Source: Actinomycetes bacterium (GTDB lineage Bacteria; Actinomycetota; Acidimicrobiia; Acidimicrobiales; UBA8190). From it: a stretch of DNA of 54,840 bases. Made by a program: the position numbers and the translations under genes. Location: positions 1-54,840 of the forward strand of contig JAKAQW010000004.1 of the NCBI GenBank assembly GCA_021819525.1, in the 5' to 3' direction. Positions within the stretch are counted from its first letter, which is position 1. The number at the start of each line of letters is the position of its first letter. This document shows positions 40,981 to 49,229 of the stretch, one piece after another. The notes under the pieces were generated by a model, which saw nothing but the letters and a program-made list of their open reading frames with translations, made no database searches and was not told the DNA's origin.

Positions 40981-41529
40981 CTATCGGCCGGTGGCGATCT
41001 GGTAACGGCGCGGCGAGGTGTTCACCAGTTGCGCCTCGCCGCTCGCCTCCAGACGTCCGAGGGCGTTCGAGACGGCACCCTGTGACCGGCCGAGCGCCTT
41101 GCCGATCTGGGTCGGGCCGAGGTCCTCTTCCGGCCGAGCGGCCAGGTACTCGCGGACCAGGGTCCCCAGGGCACCCCTGCCGAGCCGGTCGGTAGGGCTT
41201 GCGTCGACCGCGTCGACGGCCGGCGGTTCGGCCAGAGGCTCCGAGGTCTCTGCGGGCACGGCGAGGTCGACGGGCGCCGCCCCGGCCGCGGCCGCTGCCG
41301 GCCGGTCGCCGGTGGCAACGACGGACCAGCGGTCCGCCAGCTTGCGGCCCGCCTCTCGTCCCCCCGGCTCTCGACGGACTGCTCCCTCGGCTTCGAGGGT
41401 CGCAAGGTACTTGGCCGTGGTGGACTGGCCGGCGCCGAGCGCCTCGGCCAACCCGGCCGCCGTGGCGCCCGGACGGGCGGCCAGGGCGTCGAGGACCTGG
41501 GCGGGCGAGACCTTCTTCGTGACGGGCAT
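40981..41529 (-). CDS. double winged-helix DNA-binding protein
   Basis: A 182-residue protein from ATG 41529, preceded by GAAGGGAG. Two winged-helix-like segments are visible: residues 5-62 (VSPAQVLDALAARPGATAAG, then GQSTTAKYLATLEAEGAVRR) and residues 120-182 (LVREYLAARPEEDLGPTQIG, KALGRSQGAVSNALGRLEAS). An Ala/Pro-rich linker joins them. Such proteins act as plasmid or element regulators (MarR- or KorA-like in plan). The gene ends directly beside the iteron region, which it could bind, and is divergent from the methyltransferase pair. Confidence 0.72.
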   Translation of the reverse strand: MPVTKKVSPAQVLDALAARPGATAAGLAEALGAGQSTTAKYLATLEAEGAVRREPGGREAGRKLADRWSVVATGDRPAAAAAGAAPVDLAVPAETSEPLAEPPAVDAVDASPTDRLGRGALGTLVREYLAARPEEDLGPTQIGKALGRSQGAVSNALGRLEASGEAQLVNTSPRRYQIATGR

Positions 41530-41667
41530 GGTGGGCTCCCTTCGACATCAAGTTGTGCCTGGCGTCGAGGAGCTACCTCCGTCTCGGGATCGATCTCAAG
41601 GCCCGGCATCGCACCGCTCCGAGCCCCGGCCATGTGCTGAATGGGCCGGCGGGTCGGGGTGGTCGAT

Positions 41668-41697
41668 GTCCAAAAAGGCATCCGCTCGGGGTGTTCT
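41668..41697 (+). promoter_or_regulatory. bipartite element, copy 2
   Basis: GTCCAAAAA, 9 variable bases, TCGGGGTGTTCT, identical in both blocks and in spacer length to copy 1 at 39848-39877 on the opposite strand. Copy 2 ends 32 bases before the ATG of the first methyltransferase and points towards it, as expected for a promoter or activator site. The remainder of the 200-base divergent region (41530-41729) shows nothing else clear. Confidence 0.5.
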
Positions 41698-41729
41698 ATT
41701 GGTGACGCTTGCCCGGTCGTGGGCCGCCC

Positions 41730-42629
41730 ATGACCACACCGACCCCCCGCCCTCCCGGCCACGCCCGCCCGTCTCGCCCCGCTGTCCCGCTCGGCGTGTG
41801 GCCGGTCGCCCAGACCACCGCCCAATACCAACGCGCCGGCCGCTACCTGCCGGCCTGCACCGACCACCCGGCCAAGATGCTCCCCGAGCTGGCCCGGCGC
41901 ATCGTCGCCGAGTACTCGACCCCGGGCGCGCTCGTCGTCGACGTGATGGCCGGCATCGCCACCACCGTCGCCGAGGCCGCGCTCTTGGACCGCCGCGCCG
42001 TCGGCGTCGAGCTCGAGCCCCGCTGGGCCCAGCTCGCCGAGGCCAACCTCGACCACATGCTCGACCCCGCCCGGCGTTCCCTCGCCGAGGTCCGCCTCGG
42101 TGACGCCCGCCGCCTCGGCGACGTGCTCGGCGACCTCGAAGGCACCGTCGACCTGGTCTGCACTTCCCCGCCGTACGCCTGCGACGTCGGGAACATGGAC
42201 AAGACCAGATGGGGATCAGGCGGTGACCTCTGCCCGAGCACCGCCCGCAACTACTCGACCGACAGGGCCAACCTCGGCCACGCCCGCGGCGTCGCCTACG
42301 AGGCCGCCATGACCGACGTCTACGCCGGCTGCCACGCACTGCTGCGCCCCGGCGGCGTGCTCGTCACCGTCACCAAGCACACCCGCCGAGGGGGCCGCAC
42401 CCTCGACCTGGCCGGCCTCACCAGCGAGCTCGCCCGGGGCGTCGGGTTCGCCTACCTCGGCCACGTCGTCGCCCTCCACGCGGCGGTCCGCGACGGCGAC
42501 CTCGTCGCCCGCCCATCGTTCTGGCAGACCACCCAGGTCCGAAAGGCCCGCCAGCGCGGCGAGCCCGCCCACCTCGTCGTCCACGAAGACGTCCTCGTCT
42601 TCCGAAAGGGGACCGCCGATGCCCACTGA
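41730..42629 (+). CDS. DNA methyltransferase, copy 1, with altered AdoMet motif
   Basis: A 299-residue N4-cytosine/N6-adenine type methyltransferase from ATG 41730. The catalytic motif is VCTSPPYACDVG (TSPPY, about residues 145-150). Motif I reads VVDVMAGIATTVAE, where the family norm, and the neighbouring paralogue, has VVDPMCGIGTT; the second glycine is replaced by alanine. Motif X and the C-terminal tail (EDVLVFRKG) are shared with the next gene. The pair could protect the element against host restriction. The altered motif I might weaken AdoMet binding. It overlaps the next gene by 11 bases. Confidence 0.85.
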   Translation: MTTPTPRPPGHARPSRPAVPLGVWPVAQTTAQYQRAGRYLPACTDHPAKMLPELARRIVAEYSTPGALVVDVMAGIATTVAEAALLDRRAVGVELEPRWAQLAEANLDHMLDPARRSLAEVRLGDARRLGDVLGDLEGTVDLVCTSPPYACDVGNMDKTRWGSGGDLCPSTARNYSTDRANLGHARGVAYEAAMTDVYAGCHALLRPGGVLVTVTKHTRRGGRTLDLAGLTSELARGVGFAYLGHVVALHAAVRDGDLVARPSFWQTTQVRKARQRGEPAHLVVHEDVLVFRKGTADAH

Positions 42630-43566
42630 CCTGCCCCTCTCGGTCTGGCCCGCCGCCCAGCGCACCGCCCGAGCCCAGCGCGCCCGGCGCTACCTCGACC
42701 TGTCGGGCACCCACCCGGCCAAGATGCTCCCCGCCATCGCGGCGCGCGCCGTCGCCACCTACACGAAGCCCGGCGACCTCGTCGTCGACCCGATGTGCGG
42801 CATCGGCACCACGCTCGTCGAGGCCGTCCACCAAGGCCGCGACGCCATCGGCATCGAGTACGAGCCCACGTGGGCCGACCTCGCCCAGGCCAACGTCACC
42901 CTGGCGGCCAGCCAAGGTGCCACCGGCCACGGCGAGGTCCTCTGCGGCGACGGCCGGGCCCTCGCCGGGCTCGTCGACCCCGCGGTGTGCGGCCTGGTCG
43001 CGCTCGTGTTCACCTCGCCCCCCTACGGCCCCTCGCTGCACGGTCGGGTGTCGACCGTCCCCGGGGGAGGCGTCCGCAAACGCCACGCCCGGTACTCGAC
43101 CGACCCGGCCAACCTCGCCCACGTCGGCCTCGCCGGGCTGCTCGACGCCATGCGCACCGTGCTGCGCGGCGCCGCCCAGGTGCTCCGCCCCGACGGCGTC
43201 GTCGCCATGACCGTCCGGCCCTGGTGGCGCGCCGGGCAGCTCGTCGACCTGCCCGGCGCCCTCGTCCGGGTCGGCGAGGAGGCCGGCCTGGTCCTCTACG
43301 AGCGCAACGTCGCCCTCCTCGCCGGCCTGCGAGACGACACCCTTGTGCCCCGAGCGTCCTTCTTCGCCCTCGAGCAGGTCCGCAGAGCCCGGGCCGCTGG
43401 CGTCGGCCGCCAGGTGATCGCCCACGAGGACCTCCTCGTCTTCCGCCCGGCCCGAAATTCCGTGGGTTCATCAAAACTGAAGGTTCTTCATCGGGAACCA
43501 AAGCGCCCGCGCCGCGACGGCCGGCCGGCGGGCGCCCCGGTCGGCGGCCACGACGAGGCCGCGTGA
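42619..43566 (+). CDS. DNA methyltransferase, copy 2
   Basis: A 315-residue paralogue of the preceding gene. The AdoMet motif is intact (DLVVDPMCGIGTTLVEAVH) and the catalytic motif is VFTSPPYGPSLHG. Both proteins begin LP(L)xVWPxAQxTAxxQRAxRY and share HPAKMLP, so the pair arose by tandem duplication. No restriction endonuclease is adjacent, so it is an orphan methyltransferase of the element. The last 35 residues after EDLLVFRPA (NSVGSSKLKVLHREPKRPRR) have a locally AT-rich coding sequence and no counterpart in copy 1. Confidence 0.88.
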   Translation: MPTDLPLSVWPAAQRTARAQRARRYLDLSGTHPAKMLPAIAARAVATYTKPGDLVVDPMCGIGTTLVEAVHQGRDAIGIEYEPTWADLAQANVTLAASQGATGHGEVLCGDGRALAGLVDPAVCGLVALVFTSPPYGPSLHGRVSTVPGGGVRKRHARYSTDPANLAHVGLAGLLDAMRTVLRGAAQVLRPDGVVAMTVRPWWRAGQLVDLPGALVRVGEEAGLVLYERNVALLAGLRDDTLVPRASFFALEQVRRARAAGVGRQVIAHEDLLVFRPARNSVGSSKLKVLHREPKRPRRDGRPAGAPVGGHDEAA

Positions 43567-43574
43567 CTCTCCCT

Positions 43575-43607
43575 CCGATCGGGCGCCCCTCGACCCCGAT
43601 CGGGCGC
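43575..43607. repeat. two 12-base direct repeats upstream of the excisionase-integrase genes
   Basis: CCGATCGGGCGC occurs at 43575-43586 and 43596-43607, a spacing of 21 bases (two helical turns). They lie in the 171-base interval before the excisionase-like gene and could be binding sites for the excisionase or another regulator of integration genes. No other structure was recognised in that interval. Confidence 0.45.
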
Positions 43608-43737
43608 GGTCTCCGAGAGGGCCTTGACTTGTCCGGCCGGCTGTGGCCTCCTCCGCAAGGCCATGCACGCCGCACCACCCCACCAGCGCCGCACGGCCCG
43701 CACCGGCCGCTGCCCACAGCGCCCATGGAGCTCCCCG

Positions 43738-44154
43738 ATGGCCACCGTCGCCGCTGACCGCGGAAGGCGCCGCCGCCCCCGAACCAACACCGACGAGTAC
43801 CCAGACCGCTTCGTCACCCAGCGCCAAGCCGCTGAGCTGTGCGGGTGCAGCAAGGACACCATCATCCGGGCCCGCCTGGCCGGCCGCCTCCCCAACGCCC
43901 GACTCGACGGTCAGACCTGGACGCTGCCGGTCGGCGACCTCGTCGTCGCCGGCCTCCACGACCCGGACGCCACCGTCCCGACGGACGCCGGCCGACCGCC
44001 GAGGCCCGACACCGCCGCCCCGACCGAGGCCACGGCGCTCGCCCGAGCCGAGGCGCGCGTCGCCGCGCTGGAGGACCTGGTCGCCCGCCAGGACGACGAG
44101 CTGGCATTCCTGCGGCAGCTGACCGCCGACACCCTCGGCCGGAGGGCCGGCTGA
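43738..44154 (+). CDS. excisionase-like HTH protein
   Basis: A 138-residue protein from ATG 43738. Residues about 20-70 hold a MerR/excisionase-type HTH_17 domain (RFVTQRQAAELCGCSKDTII, then RARLAGRLPNARLDGQTWTL). The C-terminal third is a predicted coiled coil (ARAEARVAALEDLVARQDDE). Small proteins of this type steer tyrosine integrases towards excision. Its stop TGA shares one base with the integrase ATG, so the two are translated together. Alternatively it acts as a repressor of the integrase. Confidence 0.8.
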   Translation: MATVAADRGRRRRPRTNTDEYPDRFVTQRQAAELCGCSKDTIIRARLAGRLPNARLDGQTWTLPVGDLVVAGLHDPDATVPTDAGRPPRPDTAAPTEATALARAEARVAALEDLVARQDDELAFLRQLTADTLGRRAG

Positions 44155-46526
44155 TGAGCCGGACGCTCACCGGCTCGATCCGCCAACGCGGCGACAAGTG
44201 GTGCGCCCGGGTACCCGTCGCTACCGGGTCGACCAGGCGTCGCGAGGAGCGCTTCGCCACCAAGTACGAGGCCCGGGCCTGGCTCGACCAGGCGGTCGCC
44301 GCCCTGGCCGCCGGCCAGCCCGTCCCCGACCCGGTTCGCCGGCCTGCGCCGGCCAAGCCGGCCGAACCGCCGGCAGCGATCAGCCCCGACGTGGCCTCGG
44401 TGGCCAACGCCTGGATGGCCGCCGCCTACGAGGACCTGCGTCGGGCCGGCCCCGAACGGGCCGACCAGGTGCGCCGGGTCGTCGACACCTACCTCCTGCC
44501 GTGGTTCGCCCCCAAGACCAAGACCGTCGGCGACATCACCTACTTCATGGCGCACGACTGGCTGCTCCACCTCGTCGGCCGCCTGGACGCCACCCCACCC
44601 GCCTCGCCCCACGGCCGCAGCGCCAAGCAACCGGGACCGCTCGTCCCCGTGACCAGCGGCGAGGTCGGCCTGGCCGAAGCCGCCCGGCTGTGCGGCCTCA
44701 GCCTCCCGACCCTGCGGCGCCGCTGGCACGAAGGCCAGCTCCCCGGCGCCTACCGCGACCGGAACGGCCACGTCCGAGTCCCGGTCCGGGCGCTCAAGAA
44801 CGTCCCCGGGGCGAAGCGACGCCGGAGCGTCGGGCTGTCCAAGCGGGTCGTGGCCGACGCTCTCTGGATCCTTCGCCGCGTCCTCGCCTTCGCCCGGGCC
44901 AACGGCCTCTTCCCGCCCGGCTTCGACCCCACCGAGGGCCTCGAAGCACCCCTGCCCGACCCGGCCACCTCCCGCAGGCGCACGCCGACCAGCCAACCCC
45001 GCCCCCTCACCCTGCCCGAGTGCGCCCGGATCGCCTCCCACCTTCACGCCGTCCACCAGCTCGCCTTCTGGCTGCAGCGGATCATGGGACTGCGGATCTC
45101 CGAGGCCTTCGGGCTCCTCGTCGGCGACGTGGTCGACCTCGGCGAGTACGGCATGCTCGCCGTCCAAGGCCAAGGCGGGCGCACCTTCCAGGTCCGCGAC
45201 GACACCGGGGCCATCGTCGGCGTCGACCGCAAAGCGACGGCCAAGACCGCGGCAGGCTCCCGGGTGCTGGTCGTGCCCACCAAGATGATGGAGCTGCTGC
45301 GGGTCGCGATCGAGGCGTTCCACACCGACCCCGACACCGGCGCCGTCGACCAGACGGCCCGGCTCGTGCCTGGCATCCAACGCCCGAACCGCGGCGGGCA
45401 GGTCGGCTACCAGATGTCCCTCGCCGAGGCCACCCGAGACGAAGGACTGGGAAGTGACGACCTCGGCTTTCGGGTCTCGTCCCACCTGCTGCGCAAGAGC
45501 CTCGCCACCGACCTCGCCTGGAGCCCCGGCATCGAAGACAGCGTCCGGCGACGGTACATGGGACACCGGGCCGGCGAGGACGTCTTCGGGCGCATCTACA
45601 CCCTCGACCACCCCGACGTCGCCCCACTCGCCAAGGTCGCGGCCATCCTCGACGACCACATCGCCGAAGACGTCGGAACCTTGCTCACCCCGACCACCCG
45701 CACCGTCCACTGGTTCGCCACCAACCCCCTCTTCGCCCGAGCCGACCAGGTCACCGCCGTGCTCGCCGACGCCGGTTGGCAGGTCGAACCCGGCGACCCC
45801 GACGATCCCCTCTGGGACGCCAAGCACGTCGCCGACGAGCTCGACATCGTCACCACCACCGCCCGGCGGTGGATGACCGACGGCACCATCCCCAGCGTCG
45901 TCCAACCCGACGGCGACGGCGTCCCCCGCCGCTACAGCCGCATGAGCGACGTCCTCGCCTACCGCGACCAGCGGGCCGGGATCATCCGCCTCCCCGACCT
46001 GGCCGAACAGCTCGGCGTCCGCTACGACGAGATCTACCGCTCCCTGCGCTACCTCGACCTCGCCCCCGAACAGCACCCCACCAGCAAAGAGCTCACCCTC
46101 ACCGACGAGGAGGCCGAGGCCCTCCGGGCTGAGCACGCTCGGGTGCGAGCGCTCCACCAACGCTCGATGAAGCTGCCCGCCGCGGCCCGCCAGCTCAAGC
46201 TCAGCTTCACCACCGTCAAGGTCCTCGCCCGCGACGGCGACCTCGAGCTCGACCCCGAGACCGACACCAGCCGGGCCCGCTTCGTTACTCGCGCATCGGT
46301 CCAGGCCTGCTGGATCGCTCGTAACGAAGCCAAGCGTCGCAAAGCCCGACCTGTCGCCACCGTCCCCTTCGCCGAGGTCGTCCGCTTCACCGGTCTCGGC
46401 CGGCGAGCGGTTGTCGACCTCATCCGAGCCGGCGTGCTTGAGGAGCTACCGGGTCGCCGCTCAACCTGCACGATCACCGTGACCAGCCTCTCGTCCTGGC
46501 TGGAGAATCTTCGGCGTTTCTCCTGA
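44154..46526 (+). CDS. tyrosine integrase with five extra HTH modules
   Basis: A 790-residue protein from ATG 44154. The recombinase has all catalytic residues: R314 (MGLRISEAF), H444 and R447 (SSHLLRKSL), H471 (YMGHRAGED) and Y482 (FGRIYTLDH), with an N-terminal arm-binding part and a SAM-like core domain. Typical family size is about 400 residues. The excess is MerR/excisionase-like HTH modules: one inserted between core-binding regions (172-215) and four in a row after the catalytic domain (about 556-605, 612-660, 672-720, 737-785). It probably catalyses integration and excision of the element. It ends 14 bases from the convergent helicase gene. An inverted repeat GCTTCGTTAC/GTAACGAAGC (46279-46330) lies in the coding sequence. 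Confidence 0.92.
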   Translation: MSRTLTGSIRQRGDKWCARVPVATGSTRRREERFATKYEARAWLDQAVAALAAGQPVPDPVRRPAPAKPAEPPAAISPDVASVANAWMAAAYEDLRRAGPERADQVRRVVDTYLLPWFAPKTKTVGDITYFMAHDWLLHLVGRLDATPPASPHGRSAKQPGPLVPVTSGEVGLAEAARLCGLSLPTLRRRWHEGQLPGAYRDRNGHVRVPVRALKNVPGAKRRRSVGLSKRVVADALWILRRVLAFARANGLFPPGFDPTEGLEAPLPDPATSRRRTPTSQPRPLTLPECARIASHLHAVHQLAFWLQRIMGLRISEAFGLLVGDVVDLGEYGMLAVQGQGGRTFQVRDDTGAIVGVDRKATAKTAAGSRVLVVPTKMMELLRVAIEAFHTDPDTGAVDQTARLVPGIQRPNRGGQVGYQMSLAEATRDEGLGSDDLGFRVSSHLLRKSLATDLAWSPGIEDSVRRRYMGHRAGEDVFGRIYTLDHPDVAPLAKVAAILDDHIAEDVGTLLTPTTRTVHWFATNPLFARADQVTAVLADAGWQVEPGDPDDPLWDAKHVADELDIVTTTARRWMTDGTIPSVVQPDGDGVPRRYSRMSDVLAYRDQRAGIIRLPDLAEQLGVRYDEIYRSLRYLDLAPEQHPTSKELTLTDEEAEALRAEHARVRALHQRSMKLPAAARQLKLSFTTVKVLARDGDLELDPETDTSRARFVTRASVQACWIARNEAKRRKARPVATVPFAEVVRFTGLGRRAVVDLIRAGVLEELPGRRSTCTITVTSLSSWLENLRRFS

Positions 46527-46540
46527 CGCTTCGATGTCGG

Positions 46541-49120
46541 TCAGCGCGTTGGGAAAAGGGCAGTGATCTCGTCTGCACCGATTACCCGGCCCTGGGTGGG
46601 TCGGAGCAACCGTTCGAGCCAACCTTCGGTTGGGAGCAGGGCTTCGATCGTCGTTCGCGCTTGTCCGCGGGCTTCGGCGCTTCCGTCGCCACACAGGGCA
46701 GCGTATTGCTTGAGGCGGTCGGCGAGGATGTCGTAGAGGCGCACCGCAGCATCATGCTGGAGAAAGGCGATCTTGTCTCTGCCCGCCTCAACGGCACCGG
46801 CGCTCGCGGTGCTCTCGGGCGTGAGCAGGCAGCCGATGACTCGGGTCTTCGAGGCGCGCTTGGTTTCGACCTCGATCTGCCCGAGCAGTTGGTTCACATC
46901 TGACCGCGGGACCGAGTCACTGCGTCCGGTCTTGACTTCCCACACGCGGCGTTCGCCCCGCTTGCTGGTCGACCAGGTCCAGCGGCAGTCCGTGGCGCTC
47001 TGTTCGCTCTTCGGTGGCCGCTCAGCGCCGGCGCCGGCGAGCCGGGCGAGGATGAGCAGGGCATCGCACTGCTGATCGTGGGTCCCCGTGAGCAGCGTCC
47101 GCCCGTCCCGCAGGGCGGGGTCAAGTTGGCCGCCGGCCTCCCGCTGCCATTCGTCCCAGGTAAGGAAAAGCCGGTCAGAGTCATCGGTGCTCCTTGCCTG
47201 GAGGCCGGAGAGTTCGTCGACGGTTCTGGACAATCGTCGGAACCACGTGGTCCGAGGCCCATTGGTCGTCGCTTCCTCCAAGGCTGCGCGAGCCTTCGAA
47301 AGGTCGTTGTTGCGTCCGCGGTCGAAGAGGGCATGGGCCTCGACGTAGCGCCAGAACGCGGCGTGCTCCGTCTCGCCCGCTGCGGCCAGGAGCGAGGCGG
47401 CGTTCGAAGCGGCCTTGGTGGCGGCGGTGTGGTCTCCAAGCCACAGATTGGTGGCGGCCGATACTTCGGCGTCCGCGCTCGCCACGTCGCGACTTCCACC
47501 GGTTGCTCGGCCCGGCCGCAGCCGGCGTCCGGGCCGAGATTCGGGCCGTTCGACACTGCGCCCATCACGCATGGCCTCTGGAGACCAGAACTCGGAGCAC
47601 GAGCGCTTCGTCGCTTCCCAGCCTTCGTCGTACAGCTCCAGTGCATGACGGATCGTGGGTCGGGTGTCATCTGGAATCGATGCCCGAACGGCAGGGTCGG
47701 CCAGTACCTGAGCGAACGTGGGGTCGAGTCCAAGGTAGAGGGATCGATCAGTGGGGATACGGTTTGCTCGGCCGAGCGCTTGGGTGACGCGTTGTCCGAC
47801 CCGGTGGCGCATGAAGGATGCGTCGCCCAGGTAGGCGACTACGAAGCGCTCGAACTCGCTGCTTGCCTGGGGGACCGTGGTGATGATGACGAGCTTGCAA
47901 ACGTCGCCGGGCAGGTCGAGGCCGTCATAGCGGCCGGCCGTCACCAGGTTGCCCTTGGGGACTCGGCTCCACGTCTCCACCATGTCGTCGTCGCCAGGCC
48001 CGAGCCGAAAGACGGACTGCCCGGCGGCCGTCAGCAGGTCCTGCAAGGTGTCAGCTTCGGCGTGACTGGCGCAGAGCCACGCAGCTCTGCCGCCAGCCGC
48101 GGTCACTTGCTCCAGGGCCCACCCAAGGGGCTCGTCATCGAGCGGTTGGCGCCTGGTCGGGTTGAGCACCAGCCGACGCTCACCGGTGGCGCCCGGAGGC
48201 AGCGGCTGGTCGGGCTCGAGGCGGGTCACGGGGTTCCCGCCGATGCGGCGCTGGAGATCGTCCATGGAGCCGAGGGTGGCGGAGAGGTAGATCCGCTGCT
48301 TCGCTTTGCTGTAGCCAGGGCAGAGCGACGTCGGCGGGTGGTATGGCCTGATCTCGATTGCCGAGGATCCGATCAGCACGCCGCAGCGATTGAGGTGGTC
48401 GCGGACCGCTGGCCACACCCAGCGGGCCTCGTCGTCTTCCACGAAGGGCGAGGACTCGATCGTGTCGCGAACCGCTCCGGAGATCGCCGACCAGTCGCAG
48501 AAGGACAGGAGCTCGGGCGGGGTTCCGGGCGCTGCCGTGCCGTCCTGCATCGCTCGAAGACCCGCGTAGGCGTCGGTGTGGGCGATGGCGAGATTGCAGA
48601 CGTCTCGGTACAGCGAGCGTGCCGAGCCTTTCCTATTCGGGATGCGCAGGGTCTGGAGCGAGCTGAGCGGCTGCTCGGCGAGATGAGCGTCGTCGAAGAT
48701 CACGACGTCGGCCGGCCGGGGCACGGGCTTCGAGTTGAAGTACACCCAGTAGTTCATGATCCCCACCACCTGGGCCTGGTGGTAATCGTCGAGCTTTGCG
48801 CCGCCGTAGTCCCGGGCGGCAAAGCGAACGGCCTCGAGCCCCAGCTTGTCGGCCTCCTCCTTCACCTGGTCGGCGAGGTGACGGGTGCCGGTCAGATACG
48901 CGACGGAGCGTCCTTGCTCCAAGAACCAGTCGGCGATGAGGAGCGCCACCAGGGTCTTCCCCTCGCCGGTCGGCATCTGGATCCCGAGGTCTGGAGTTCC
49001 GCGGTGGTCGCGGGCGTAGCTGGAGAGGACGAGTCGCTGGCTGTCCCGCAGCGACGGAAACGTCGGGGATGCGAACGACTGGAGGCGAACCTCGAAGTCG
49101 GGCACCTCGGTCGCGCTCAT
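46541..49120 (-). CDS. DEAD-like helicase fused to a putative PD-(D/E)xK nuclease
   Basis: An 859-residue protein from ATG 49120. The helicase has Walker A QMPTGEGKTLVALLIADW (48-65), a DDAH box (VVIFDDAHLAEQ, about 139-150), motif III IYLSATLGSMDDLQ and the C-terminal motif VGQRVTQALGRANRIPTDRS, in the manner of DinG/HELICc2 helicases. After a region rich in charged and helical sequence, residues about 711-730 read DCRWTWSTSKRGERRVWEVK, whose D...E-x-K spacing fits a PD-(D/E)xK nuclease core, followed by DVNQLLGQIEVETK. Helicase-nuclease fusions are common in phage defence. It is divergent from an unknown gene plus HTH-ImmA gene, which may regulate it. Not matched to a named defence system. 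Confidence 0.75.
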   Translation of the reverse strand: MSATEVPDFEVRLQSFASPTFPSLRDSQRLVLSSYARDHRGTPDLGIQMPTGEGKTLVALLIADWFLEQGRSVAYLTGTRHLADQVKEEADKLGLEAVRFAARDYGGAKLDDYHQAQVVGIMNYWVYFNSKPVPRPADVVIFDDAHLAEQPLSSLQTLRIPNRKGSARSLYRDVCNLAIAHTDAYAGLRAMQDGTAAPGTPPELLSFCDWSAISGAVRDTIESSPFVEDDEARWVWPAVRDHLNRCGVLIGSSAIEIRPYHPPTSLCPGYSKAKQRIYLSATLGSMDDLQRRIGGNPVTRLEPDQPLPPGATGERRLVLNPTRRQPLDDEPLGWALEQVTAAGGRAAWLCASHAEADTLQDLLTAAGQSVFRLGPGDDDMVETWSRVPKGNLVTAGRYDGLDLPGDVCKLVIITTVPQASSEFERFVVAYLGDASFMRHRVGQRVTQALGRANRIPTDRSLYLGLDPTFAQVLADPAVRASIPDDTRPTIRHALELYDEGWEATKRSCSEFWSPEAMRDGRSVERPESRPGRRLRPGRATGGSRDVASADAEVSAATNLWLGDHTAATKAASNAASLLAAAGETEHAAFWRYVEAHALFDRGRNNDLSKARAALEEATTNGPRTTWFRRLSRTVDELSGLQARSTDDSDRLFLTWDEWQREAGGQLDPALRDGRTLLTGTHDQQCDALLILARLAGAGAERPPKSEQSATDCRWTWSTSKRGERRVWEVKTGRSDSVPRSDVNQLLGQIEVETKRASKTRVIGCLLTPESTASAGAVEAGRDKIAFLQHDAAVRLYDILADRLKQYAALCGDGSAEARGQARTTIEALLPTEGWLERLLRPTQGRVIGADEITALFPTR

Positions 49121-49185
49121 GCCTGCCAGCCTATTTCGGACGGCGCCACTGGTGCATCCAGATTCACAGAAGCAGACTCAAGGTT

Positions 49186-49220
49186 CAGTATCACGCACAA
49201 GATACTGGTTGTGGTGTATC
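49186..49220. promoter_or_regulatory. GTATC/GATAC half-site array in the divergent promoter region
   Basis: Between the two divergent units, CAGTATC (49186-49192) and GATACTG (49201-49207) form a perfect inverted repeat with an 8-base spacer, and a third half-site GTATC follows at 49216-49220. The sequence TATCTT at 49217-49222 lies 7 bases before the GTG 49230, as in leaderless actinobacterial promoters. The HTH-ImmA protein encoded two genes later is the likely binder. Confidence 0.5.
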
Positions 49221-49229
49221 TTCTACGTC

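Noticed and set aside
39848-41697. A transposon bounded by the two bipartite elements as terminal inverted repeats
   Set aside because: No transposase lies between them, copy 1 is within a gene, and the middle 9 bases of the two copies are unrelated.
41641-41733. 30-codon frame ending ATGA at the first methyltransferase start
   Set aside because: No ribosome-binding site and no family resemblance; the bipartite element explains the sequence better.
43911-46160. 749-codon minus-strand frame opposite the integrase
   Set aside because: Antisense shadow of the integrase; the plus strand contains all tyrosine-recombinase catalytic residues.
46279-46330. Inverted repeat GCTTCGTTAC/GTAACGAAGC as an attachment site
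   Set aside because: It lies inside the integrase coding sequence, and no matching direct copy was found elsewhere in the window.
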